From the NCBI GenBank assembly GCA_008933735.1, contig WBUL01000008.1, positions 1 to 64,000 on the forward strand: a stretch of 64,000 nucleotides of DNA, written 5' to 3'. Positions within the stretch are counted from its first letter, which is position 1. Each line of letters opens with the position of its first letter. Of this stretch, positions 26,719 through 35,180 are shown one piece after another. The notes under the pieces are model-generated. The model worked only from the letters and a program-made list of their open reading frames with translations, ran no database searches and was not told where the DNA came from. The stretch comes from Anaerolineae bacterium. GTDB taxonomy: Bacteria; Chloroflexota; Anaerolineae; Aggregatilineales; J027. The position numbers were made by a program, and so were the translations under genes.

Positions 26719-27920
26719 TCCGCCTCGATCATGACCAATCCATAATCCACTGCAAGCCTCACCTCTCCCGGAACGGTCACACTGAATACCGCCAGGCCGC
26801 GTCCCCCGCCCAGAATGCTGTCATTGGTATGTTTGATTTTGACATCAAGCTGGTAAATGCCATTCAGCAAAGGCAGGCGTGGAATTGTGCATCGAAATCG
26901 TCCCCGCCCATGGAGAGACATCTCGGATTCAAAACCTTTATTCGCAAAGCCGGAAATATACAGAGCATCGACAGTATTGATTCCGAATCCAATGATCGGG
27001 CACTCTACGGGTTGATGCGCTTCATACTCCACTTCGATAATGACCATATCCCCGGTATGAAAATGATTCTTCGGGTTTTCGCCGCCATCCAGCAGATGAA
27101 CATTCAGGATGTCTATAACAGCATTCTGGAGTTTTTCCTGTACAATTGTATGTTTTTCTCCATTGGCCGCATAATGTTCCAGGATGCGGGTATTAGCGGT
27201 TTCATAATACTGAGACACAATCTCGTTCGCTTTGCCGATAGCGACCTGGCGACCTTCATTGAGCAGCAGCACACGGTCACACAGCCGCTCCACCTGCCGG
27301 ATGCTGTGAGAGACAAACAGGACGGTTTTCCCGGACTGCTGCATCCGCTCCATGCGATCTAAGGATTTGCGCTGGAAGGTAATATCCCCCACCGCCAGCA
27401 CCTCATCAACCAGCAGAATATCAGCGTCCACATTCAGCGCGACAGAAAATCCAAGCCGTGCCAGCATTCCACTGGAGTACTTCCAGACGGATTCATCAAA
27501 CCACCTGCCCAGTTCGCAAAAAGCTTCGATTTCCGGCAGTTTGGCACGGATTTCTGCCCGTGACATGCCCATTAGAATTCCCAGCAGCAGGACATTTTCG
27601 CGTCCCGTTAATTCCATGTTCATGCCTGCGTTGAGTTCAATCATCGGAAAAACTCTGCCGCGTACCTCCACACTGCCGCGTGTTGGTGGGGTCACGCGAG
27701 CCAGCACTTTGAGCAGGGTGCTTTTGCCCGCCCCATTGTAGCCGATAATCCCCAGCGTTTCGCCGCTTTTGACCTCAAAATTAATATCCCTGAGCGACCA
27801 TCTGGGTTCAACAGCAGGTCTGCCGCGTAACCGGGCGGCGGCACTGCGAAGCATCGGCATGAGCGGCAGCCCGTATTGTTTATATAAGCCCTCGACTCGT
27901 ATCACGATGTCACTGCTCAT
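26706..27920 (-). CDS. Wzt-like glycan ABC transporter ATPase with C-terminal cargo domain
   Basis: 404 residues. N-terminal ABC domain: Walker A GYNGAGKST, LGILMGMSRAEIRAKL, signature YSSGMLARLGF, Walker B ILLVDEVLAVGD and H-loop FVSHSIRQV, the order typical of Wzt/TagH. The C-terminal part (about 265-404), with EVEYEAHQPVECPIIGFGI and GRFRCTIPRLPLLNGIYQLDV, is the immunoglobulin-like Wzt_C carbohydrate-binding fold. It powers export of a lipid-linked glycan and may check its end group. ATG 27920 overlaps the permease stop by one base (TAATG); an upstream in-frame extension is rejected. Confidence 0.92.
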   Translation of the reverse strand: MSSDIVIRVEGLYKQYGLPLMPMLRSAAARLRGRPAVEPRWSLRDINFEVKSGETLGIIGYNGAGKSTLLKVLARVTPPTRGSVEVRGRVFPMIELNAGMNMELTGRENVLLLGILMGMSRAEIRAKLPEIEAFCELGRWFDESVWKYSSGMLARLGFSVALNVDADILLVDEVLAVGDITFQRKSLDRMERMQQSGKTVLFVSHSIRQVERLCDRVLLLNEGRQVAIGKANEIVSQYYETANTRILEHYAANGEKHTIVQEKLQNAVIDILNVHLLDGGENPKNHFHTGDMVIIEVEYEAHQPVECPIIGFGINTVDALYISGFANKGFESEMSLHGRGRFRCTIPRLPLLNGIYQLDVKIKHTNDSILGGGRGLAVFSVTVPGEVRLAVDYGLVMIEAEWGK

Positions 27921-28705
27921 TACAACACATCTGCAAAGTAACGCGAGGTATACCGGAAAAGCGGCCAGGCGATGAGCAGCACCAATCCATTGACCGGTAG
28001 TCCCCACAGCAAAAGACTGACATCAGGGGTTTCGCCGCGTGCCAGCACACTGCGGAAGCCTTCCAAAAGCCCAACCATTGGATTCAGTTTATACAGCGCC
28101 TGCCATTTGTCTGGTACTTCACTGAGCGGATAGATCACCGGGGTGGCGTAAATCCATAACTGCAACACGAAGGCATTAACCTGCAAAAGATCGCGCTTGT
28201 ATACACCCAGCGCCGCAAAAAACATCCCTACACCTAACGCAAACACAGCGGTAAGGAGTGTCAGGACAGGCAGCCAGAAAACCAGTGATAAGTCCACGCT
28301 GACCTGATACCAGACCATCATCACCGCCAGGATGATTCCCGCCATAAGGGTATCGAAGCCAGCCGTTGTGACTGCCACCATAGGAAACAATTCACGGGAA
28401 ACCGGAGTTTTTTTGATGATGCTGGCGTTGCTGATAATGCTTGGCCCGCAGCGGCTGACGCTGTTCGCAAAAAATGTCCAGGGGGTGAGGGCACTGTAGC
28501 TAAAAATCACGTAGGGTATATTGTCACTGGGAATATCCAGCACCCCGCTCAGGGCTGTGAAAACCACCATCAGCATAAGCGGCTGCAAAATTGCCCACAG
28601 CGGCCCCAGGATCGTGCGGCGATAACGGGCGCGAATATCTCGTCCGGTAATAGCCCACAGCAGGCGCAAAAACCTGCGGGTTTCGTCAGTGAAACCAGTC
28701 GTCAT
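27920..28705 (-). CDS. Wzm-like ABC-2 polysaccharide export permease
   Basis: 261 residues with an amphipathic N-terminus, six likely membrane helices and the ABC-2 signature RRTILGPLWAILQPLM near the start and YATPVIYPLSEVP before the end. This is the membrane partner of the Wzt-like ATPase directly downstream. The ATG at 28705 follows GGAG by five bases; a TTG one codon earlier is less likely. It is the first gene of a six-gene operon (permease, ATPase, methyltransferase, SGNH, GT2, methyltransferase). Confidence 0.92.
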   Translation of the reverse strand: MTTGFTDETRRFLRLLWAITGRDIRARYRRTILGPLWAILQPLMLMVVFTALSGVLDIPSDNIPYVIFSYSALTPWTFFANSVSRCGPSIISNASIIKKTPVSRELFPMVAVTTAGFDTLMAGIILAVMMVWYQVSVDLSLVFWLPVLTLLTAVFALGVGMFFAALGVYKRDLLQVNAFVLQLWIYATPVIYPLSEVPDKWQALYKLNPMVGLLEGFRSVLARGETPDVSLLLWGLPVNGLVLLIAWPLFRYTSRYFADVL

Positions 28706-28886
28706 CAAATCTCCAAAAATTCGCGGCTTATCTTACACGATTTGGCGCAAATCAAATACGCTGGAATCCAACCCTGTTGAGTGGGTAAACCGACTAATAC
28801 CCTATAGTCACCTGTCCATTGGTATGGTACATTGACTAAGGGGGAGTTTTTTCTGTTATTTTTGAATCGTCAGGCCGGAAGGTGCC

Positions 28887-30641
28887 ATGTCAGCCGAGTT
28901 TGTTGCCCGCACATTTGAACAGAGTGATTATTCCAGCCCGGGGCGCTATGTCTGGTCGCACATTCGCCGCCATAAAGTGATTGCGGTGCTGATGGTTTTT
29001 GGCGCGTTCTGCAACGCGGCGCTGGCCTCCGCGGTGCCGCTGTTCGCTGGAAAAGCGGTCGATGCCATCATTAAAAATGAGGGGTTATCAGCAGTGCGGT
29101 GGATGGCACTGGCGATTATCCTCAGCCAGCTTGCACGGGGAGGTCTCCAGTTCATACGGAATTTTTCATCAGAAATCTTTGCCCAACGGATTGAACGCGA
29201 TGTACGTGACGAGCTTTATGTGAGTCTGCTTGGCAAAAGCATGACCTTTCATGCCTTTCAGCCTGTGGGTGAAATTATGGCGCGGGTCACGAATGATGTA
29301 CGCGAAGTGAACCTGATGATGAGTCCGGGGCTGAATCTGATTATTGGGTCAGGAATGTTTGTACTGCTGCCACTGCTGGTCTCCCCGACTATTCACCCGG
29401 CGCTGATTGCCACCCCGTTGGCTTTCGTAATTTTGTATATCGTGGCGCAGTTTCATTACGTATCATCGCTGCATCGTGTCGCCCAGCAAGTTCGTACCAG
29501 TTTTGGACATATGAATGCCCATCTTGCAGAAACGCTGGATGGGATTGAGGTTGTCAAAGGGACGGCGCAAGAATCACAGGAAATTCGTAAGTTTAACACT
29601 CTGGTAGACACGGTTCGCAACTGGTTCGTGATCCAGGGAGATGTTGAAGCCCGCTACTACCCGATTCTATTGCTGGGTCTGGCTTTTGTGGGCGGTTTTT
29701 TGCACGCTGCTTATCTCTACCGGGCCGGGGCAATTGAAGCAGGGAATATCGTCGGGTTTATGGGCCAAATCAGTCTGTTTGCCTTTCCTGTGTTCACTTC
29801 GATTTTTTCGATTTCGCGGCTGGCTTCTGGCCATGCCAGCGCGGGACGGATTCTCCATATCATCAATATCCAAACCGATCTTGATCAGAATGAACAGGGG
29901 TATACAGCGCGAATCGAGGGGTCAGTGACATTTGACAAGGTATCCTTTGGTTACCTGGATAATAAGCCGATTTTGCATGATCTCTCCTTTTCGATTCATC
30001 CAGGTCAGACAATTGCTATTGTCGGTCAGACAGGATCGGGAAAAAGTACCCTGACCAAACTCATCAACCGCACCTATGACACCACTGGCGGACAGGTGAT
30101 GGTCGATGGGGTCAATGTGCGCGGCTGGAATCTGGCCTCGCTGCGGTCACAAATCAGCATCATCGAGCAGGAAATTTTCCTGTTCAGCCGCTCCATTGCT
30201 GATAATATCCGGTTTGGCAAACCAGAGGCATCGATGGAAGAGGTTGAAGCTGCCGCCCATCGTGCTCAGGCGCATGAATTTATCATGCGTTTTCCGGAAG
30301 GCTACGAGACGATCATCGGGCAGCGTGGTGTGACGCTTTCCGGGGGGCAGCGTCAGCGGTTAGCGATTGCCCGCGCCTTTTTGACCGACCCCCGCATTTT
30401 GGTTCTGGACGACAGCACCAGCGCCATTGACAGCGCAACTGAAGATAAAATCCAGCAGGCAATCTGGGCGGCTACGCAAGGGCGCACCACCATTCTGATT
30501 ACCCATCGCCTGTCTCAGATTCGCTGGGCAGACCATATCATCGTGCTGCGAAAAGGCCATATTGTGGCTCAGGGCGGCCACGAAGACCTGATGAAAACAT
30601 CCGATTCTTATCGCCGTATTTTTGCGCGTTACGAGCATTAG
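28887..30641 (+). CDS. ABC exporter half, degenerate ATP site (NBD1)
   Basis: 584 residues: six-helix exporter domain (about 25-330) then an ATPase. Walker A is GQTGSGKST (K386), the signature LSGGQ is 484-488, and Walker B reads VLDDSTS with Asp509 where the catalytic Glu normally stands. Pairing with the next gene makes a heterodimer like BmrCD or TM287/288. GGAAGG precedes the ATG. The substrate may be a lipid, peptide or glycan intermediate; the locus suggests the last. It is divergent from the Wzm-like operon, with a 181-base gap. Confidence 0.92.
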   Translation: MSAEFVARTFEQSDYSSPGRYVWSHIRRHKVIAVLMVFGAFCNAALASAVPLFAGKAVDAIIKNEGLSAVRWMALAIILSQLARGGLQFIRNFSSEIFAQRIERDVRDELYVSLLGKSMTFHAFQPVGEIMARVTNDVREVNLMMSPGLNLIIGSGMFVLLPLLVSPTIHPALIATPLAFVILYIVAQFHYVSSLHRVAQQVRTSFGHMNAHLAETLDGIEVVKGTAQESQEIRKFNTLVDTVRNWFVIQGDVEARYYPILLLGLAFVGGFLHAAYLYRAGAIEAGNIVGFMGQISLFAFPVFTSIFSISRLASGHASAGRILHIINIQTDLDQNEQGYTARIEGSVTFDKVSFGYLDNKPILHDLSFSIHPGQTIAIVGQTGSGKSTLTKLINRTYDTTGGQVMVDGVNVRGWNLASLRSQISIIEQEIFLFSRSIADNIRFGKPEASMEEVEAAAHRAQAHEFIMRFPEGYETIIGQRGVTLSGGQRQRLAIARAFLTDPRILVLDDSTSAIDSATEDKIQQAIWAATQGRTTILITHRLSQIRWADHIIVLRKGHIVAQGGHEDLMKTSDSYRRIFARYEH

Positions 30642-30653
30642 CAGGAGCAGCGC

Positions 30654-32507
30654 ATGTTTGCAGGACTCGATCAAGACCGCTACGACAGACAGTACACTGA
30701 CTTTTATCTGTTCAAACGTCTGGCAACTTATTTTCGTAAGTTCGTAAAACAGGTGATCGTGATTTCCGTTATGGGTGTCATTGTGTCGCTTGCTCTGGCG
30801 GTTGTCCCAATTCTGATCGCTTTTGGTGTGGATGAACTCGAAAATGAGGGCAGCACAAATATCCTGCTGCTGATCGTGGGTGCCCTGTTCCTCTCGGTCG
30901 TCATTGAATATGTTGCAAACTGGGTACGGCGGCGGTTGGTTGGGCGCGTTGTGGGCAGTGTGGTCATGCAGATGCGGAAGGATGCGTTTGCCGCCGCCGT
31001 TGATCGTGATATGGCCTTTTACGATGAAAATAAAACTGGCAAAGTTCTCAGCCGTATCACCAATGATACGGAGGAGTTTGGTCAGGTGCTGATAATCAGC
31101 ACTGATCTGTTAAGCGAAGTGATTCAGGTGGCGATTTTGTTGGGAGTGCTCTTCAGTCGCAACGCACTTCTGACTGTCATCTTGTTTATTTTTACGCTGC
31201 CGATGATTGCGGCAACCTACGTATTCCGTCGGCTCGCCCGCAAAATAACCCGCCAGGGGTCGCGTGCAATGGCACAGGTGAATGACAACATTCAGGAAAC
31301 CGTCACCGGGATCAGCATAGCCAAGAATTTTCGCCAGGAAGCCATGATCTATGAAGATTTTGTCCGTGTGAATACCCAGTCTTACCGTATTAACTTGCAG
31401 CGGGGGATGGTGCTGTCAGCGGTTTTTCCAGTCTTAAATGCGCTGGCGGGTTTTGCGACCAGTTCCGTGCTGTATGGCGGGGCGCTGGCGGTGACTGATG
31501 GCATTATGAGTGTCAGCATCTGGTATCTTTACATACAATCTGTTGATCGCTTTTGGTTTCCGGTGATTAACATTTCAACCTACTGGAGCCAGTTCCAGCA
31601 GGCCATGAGTGCGCTGGAGCGCATCTTCGCCCTGATTGATGCCGAAAATACGGTTGTACAAACCGACAGCCGGAAAATCTCGGATATCAAGGGCCGTATT
31701 TCCTTTAAAGAGGTAACTTTTGAGTACAAATCCGGCCAGCCGGTGCTGCGGCACTTCAACCTGAACATTGAACCTGGCGAAAGTGTAGCTTTTGTGGGGC
31801 ATACGGGCGCGGGGAAAAGCTCTATTACCAAGCTCATTTTGCGGCTGTACGAATTCCAGCAGGGGCAGATTTGCATTGATGACCAGGATATACGCACATT
31901 TGACTTGCAACACTACCGCAGCCAGCTCGGATTTGTGCCGCAAACCCCGTTTTTGTTCAGCGGCACGATTGCCGATAACATTCGCTATGGCAAACCAGAT
32001 GCTTCCGCTGCTGAAATTGAAAAAATCGCCTACAGCATCGGAAGCGGCGAATGGCTGGAAACACTGCCGGATGGCCTGCAAAGTGATGTCGGTGAACGCG
32101 GATCACGGTTGAGCCTGGGGCAGCGGCAGTTGGTGAGTCTGCTGCGGGTGCTGGTGCAAAAGCCCGCCATTTTTATCCTGGATGAAGCCACCGCCAGTGT
32201 CGATAACTTCACGGAAACTCAGATTCAGGAAGCAATTGAAATGATTCTGGCGCAATCTACTTCGATCCTGATCGCCCACCGCTTGAGTACCGTTCGCAGC
32301 GCTGACCGAATCATCGTCCTGCGTGAAGGCAGCATCATCGAAGAAGGCAGCCACGATGTCCTGATGACACAGGGGGGGCACTATGCGGAACTCTATAACA
32401 CGTACTTCCGCCATCAAAGCCTGGAATATGTTGAAAACGCACGTGCCATGCTGATGCAGGGGGAAAATGGCCGGAAAATACACCTGCCTTCCCCAAAACC
32501 AAATTAG
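30654..32507 (+). CDS. ABC exporter half, canonical catalytic Glu (NBD2)
   Basis: 617 residues with a six-helix domain (about 35-335) and an ATPase. Walker A is GHTGAGKSS (K388), the signature is the unusual LSLGQ at 486-490, and Walker B ILDEATAS has the catalytic Glu511; the H-loop is AHRLS. Its LSLGQ would face the degenerate Walker site of NBD1, while NBD1's LSGGQ faces this intact site, the classic asymmetric heterodimer. It starts 12 bases after NBD1 with AGGAG upstream. A 30-residue C-terminal tail is extra. Confidence 0.92.
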   Translation: MFAGLDQDRYDRQYTDFYLFKRLATYFRKFVKQVIVISVMGVIVSLALAVVPILIAFGVDELENEGSTNILLLIVGALFLSVVIEYVANWVRRRLVGRVVGSVVMQMRKDAFAAAVDRDMAFYDENKTGKVLSRITNDTEEFGQVLIISTDLLSEVIQVAILLGVLFSRNALLTVILFIFTLPMIAATYVFRRLARKITRQGSRAMAQVNDNIQETVTGISIAKNFRQEAMIYEDFVRVNTQSYRINLQRGMVLSAVFPVLNALAGFATSSVLYGGALAVTDGIMSVSIWYLYIQSVDRFWFPVINISTYWSQFQQAMSALERIFALIDAENTVVQTDSRKISDIKGRISFKEVTFEYKSGQPVLRHFNLNIEPGESVAFVGHTGAGKSSITKLILRLYEFQQGQICIDDQDIRTFDLQHYRSQLGFVPQTPFLFSGTIADNIRYGKPDASAAEIEKIAYSIGSGEWLETLPDGLQSDVGERGSRLSLGQRQLVSLLRVLVQKPAIFILDEATASVDNFTETQIQEAIEMILAQSTSILIAHRLSTVRSADRIIVLREGSIIEEGSHDVLMTQGGHYAELYNTYFRHQSLEYVENARAMLMQGENGRKIHLPSPKPN

Positions 32508-32570
32508 GCGGCCTTTGAAAAAAGTTTATAAACGAGATAAAAACGATAGCAAATCCTGAGGAGACAGATT

Positions 32571-34259
32571 GTGCCTGATGTGAAATTTGATCGTTACTAT
32601 CGTTATGATGACCTGACACGGATTTTGCATGATTTTGCAAAAGAATTTCCAGAGCTGGTGCAGGTCGAAAGTATTGGCAAGAGCTATGAAGGCCGCGACA
32701 TCTGGCTGGCGACCGTGACCCATTTTGAAACAGGGGGAGCGAAAGATAAACCTGCCTTATGGGTTGATGGCAATATCCACGCTTCGGAGGTCTCACCATC
32801 CAGCGCGTGTCTTTATCTGCTAAACAAAGTGACTTCAGAATATGGGAAAAATGCTGAGATTACCCGGTGTTTAGATACTCGTGTGTTTTACGTCTGTCCG
32901 CGTGTTAACCCGGATGGGGCGGAGTGGGCGTTAGCAGATCATCCGAAAATTATCCGTTCCAGCACCCGACCCTACCCCTATGATGAAGAACCCCTTAACG
33001 GCCTGACCTATGAAGATGCTGATGGGGACGGGCGTATGCTGTATATGCGAATCCCTGATCCAAACGGGCGCTGGAAAAAACATCCTGATGATCCTCGTTT
33101 GATGATTCGCCGGGACCCGACCGAAACAGGCGGTGAATATTTCCGCGTTCTGCCGGAAGGTCTGGTTAAAGATTATGATGGGGTTACCCTTTTCCGCCAG
33201 AAAAATAAAGAAGGGCTGGATTTGAATCGTAATTTCCCCTCGAACTGGCGGCAGGAAAATGAGCAGTTTGGGGCAGGACAGTATCCTACCTCTGAACCCG
33301 AAGTTCATACGATAGTGGATTTTATCACCCGCCATCCCAATATTGTGGGCGCAGTGGCTTTCCATACCTGGAGCGGAGTCATTCTGCGGCCTTATGGCAC
33401 CCAGAGCGACGAGACAATGCCTGCTGAAGACCTGTGGACATTCCAGAAAATTGGGCAAAAGGGCACGGATTTGACGGGGTATCCGAATATTTCCGTATTC
33501 CATGACTTTAAATACCATCCCAAAGAGGTGATCACAGGGACTTCAGATGATTGGCAGTACGATCATCTGGGAATGTACGCATGGACGGTGGAAATCTGGA
33601 GTCCACAGCGTCAGGCAGGCGTGAAAGTCGAAAAATATATCGACTGGTATCGTGAGCATCCGGTTGAAGACGATCTGATGCTGCTGAAATGGAGCGATGA
33701 AAAACTGGATGGCAAAGGTTTTGTGACCTGGTACGAATTTGACCATCCCCAACTGGGCAAAGTGGAGCTGGGGGGATGGGATATGCTCTATGCATGGCGC
33801 AATCCGCCAACTGCGTATTTGGAGCAGGAAATCGCGCCGTTTGCGGATTGGCTGGTGTGGCATCTATTAATCTCGCCGCTGCTGGAGCTGCACGAAGCAG
33901 CCGTCACCCCGTTGGGCGAAAACAATTACCATATCCGGCTGGTGGTTGATAACTCTGGTTGGCTGCCCACCTATGTTTCCAAAAAAGCGCTTGACAAGAA
34001 AATCGTGCGCGGGGTCATTGCCGAAATCGAACTGCCGGAAGGAGCCGTCCTCAAGAGCGGCAAACTTCGTGAAGAACTCAGCCAGCTAGAGGGCCGTGCG
34101 TACAGCGCCCCTACTCCTACACCATTTACCCTGGACTCTGGCACAGATAACCGCGCCAAAGTTGAATGGGTTGTCCAGGCGCCGAGTAAGGGCAAAGTCA
34201 AAGTGACTGCCCGCCATGACCGTGCAGGTGCTGTAAGCGTTGAATTGGATTTGCCCTAA
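32571..34259 (+). CDS. M14-family zinc carboxypeptidase
   Basis: 562 residues. The zinc motif is GNIHASE (H70, E73), followed by RVNPDGAEWAL with the substrate Asn-Pro-Asp-Gly, LDLNRNFPSNW, the third zinc ligand in VAFHTWSG and the catalytic Glu in WTVEIWSP. About 150 C-terminal residues add a beta-rich domain. There is no signal peptide, so it may be cytosolic, unusual for the family; the GTG at 32571 has GAGGAG six bases upstream. It probably trims peptides or modified amino acids. Its 3' end overlaps the SDR gene by four bases. Confidence 0.9.
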   Translation: MPDVKFDRYYRYDDLTRILHDFAKEFPELVQVESIGKSYEGRDIWLATVTHFETGGAKDKPALWVDGNIHASEVSPSSACLYLLNKVTSEYGKNAEITRCLDTRVFYVCPRVNPDGAEWALADHPKIIRSSTRPYPYDEEPLNGLTYEDADGDGRMLYMRIPDPNGRWKKHPDDPRLMIRRDPTETGGEYFRVLPEGLVKDYDGVTLFRQKNKEGLDLNRNFPSNWRQENEQFGAGQYPTSEPEVHTIVDFITRHPNIVGAVAFHTWSGVILRPYGTQSDETMPAEDLWTFQKIGQKGTDLTGYPNISVFHDFKYHPKEVITGTSDDWQYDHLGMYAWTVEIWSPQRQAGVKVEKYIDWYREHPVEDDLMLLKWSDEKLDGKGFVTWYEFDHPQLGKVELGGWDMLYAWRNPPTAYLEQEIAPFADWLVWHLLISPLLELHEAAVTPLGENNYHIRLVVDNSGWLPTYVSKKALDKKIVRGVIAEIELPEGAVLKSGKLREELSQLEGRAYSAPTPTPFTLDSGTDNRAKVEWVVQAPSKGKVKVTARHDRAGAVSVELDLP

Positions 34260-35044
34260 ACACCGGAATAGGCGCTAAAGCCGCCATCAATGGGAACGAC
34301 TATTCCGGTTACGAATTGAGCCGCATCCGAAACCAGCCAGAGGACAGCCCCAACGAGGTCTTCTGGCTGTCCAAAGCGGTTCATCGGTGTGTGAGACAAA
34401 ATCTGATGCCCGCGCGGGGTGAGCTGCCCTGTCTCTTTATCCGTAAGCAGGTAGCGATTTTGTTCCGTCTGGAAAAATCCCGGCGCAATAGCATTTACTC
34501 TGAGGTTAGGGCTGAATTCCTGGGCCATATAAACGGCTAACCAGTGCGTAAAATTATTAATAGCGGCCTTGGCCGCAGCATAGGCGACCACACGAGTCAT
34601 TGGTCGCCAGGATGCCATCGAAGAAATGTTTAAGATGTTTCCGCTTTTCTGCTCGACCATGTACTTGCCAAAAACCTGCGAAGGCAGCAGACTCCCCAGA
34701 AAATTCAAATTAAAAACCCACTGAACCGCATCCGGCGGTATATCAAAAAAAGTCTGGTCGGGGCCAGTTGTGGCGGCTGGTTTGTTACCTCCCGCCCCAT
34801 TAATCAAAATATCCACTTTCCCAAATTCAGCGATGATTTTTTCAGCAGCCGATTGGAGTGTTTCGATTTTCAGGACATCCCCTGGAATCGTCAGAATCTG
34901 GTTTTCCATACGGATGTGCTCCGCCGACAGGTCTACGACAGCGACATTAACACCCTCTTCAACCAGCGCACGGGAGATCACGCGCCCTAACACCCCTGTC
35001 CCGCCCGTTACCACAGCGGTTTTGCCCGCAAGATTGAGTTGCAT
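34256..35044 (-). CDS. Short-chain dehydrogenase, D-mannonate oxidoreductase-like
   Basis: 262 residues. The NAD-binding motif is TGGTGVLGR, NGAGGNKP follows, and the catalytic Tyr-Lys is in AYAAAKAA. The late stretch GFFQTEQNRYLLTDKETGQL, then GIVVPIDGGFSAYSG, is highly characteristic of B. subtilis UxuB (YjmF)-type D-mannonate:NAD oxidoreductases. These interconvert fructuronate and mannonate in glucuronate breakdown. No uxuA or other uronate gene is in view, so the reaction is by similarity. It converges on the M14 gene. Confidence 0.82.
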   Translation of the reverse strand: MQLNLAGKTAVVTGGTGVLGRVISRALVEEGVNVAVVDLSAEHIRMENQILTIPGDVLKIETLQSAAEKIIAEFGKVDILINGAGGNKPAATTGPDQTFFDIPPDAVQWVFNLNFLGSLLPSQVFGKYMVEQKSGNILNISSMASWRPMTRVVAYAAAKAAINNFTHWLAVYMAQEFSPNLRVNAIAPGFFQTEQNRYLLTDKETGQLTPRGHQILSHTPMNRFGQPEDLVGAVLWLVSDAAQFVTGIVVPIDGGFSAYSGV

Positions 35045-35124
35045 TTCGGTTGTTGCTCCGTTATAAGTTCGGGATAAAAGATAGCATGTCAGCTACCCGT
35101 CAGGCAAACGTAACCTGACTTCGC

Positions 35125-35153
35125 TTTACATTTTCGCTCACCCGTTCTATGGT
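35125..35153 (+). promoter_or_regulatory. Candidate promoter for the secreted GH-like gene
   Basis: TTTACA (35125-35130) and TATGGT (35148-35153) are 17 bases apart; transcription would begin near 35160, about 20 bases before the ATG at 35181. Confidence 0.4.
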
Positions 35154-35180
35154 GTATTTAATAGACCCTGAGAATAGACC

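Noticed and set aside
28777-28808. Promoter of the ABC exporter pair (TTGAGT ... TATAGT)
   Set aside because: The spacer is 20 bases, too long for confident sigma-70 recognition.
30360-32799. Long minus-strand frames opposite the ABC exporter genes
   Set aside because: Frames mirror the ABC coding sequence and show no ribosome sites or motifs.
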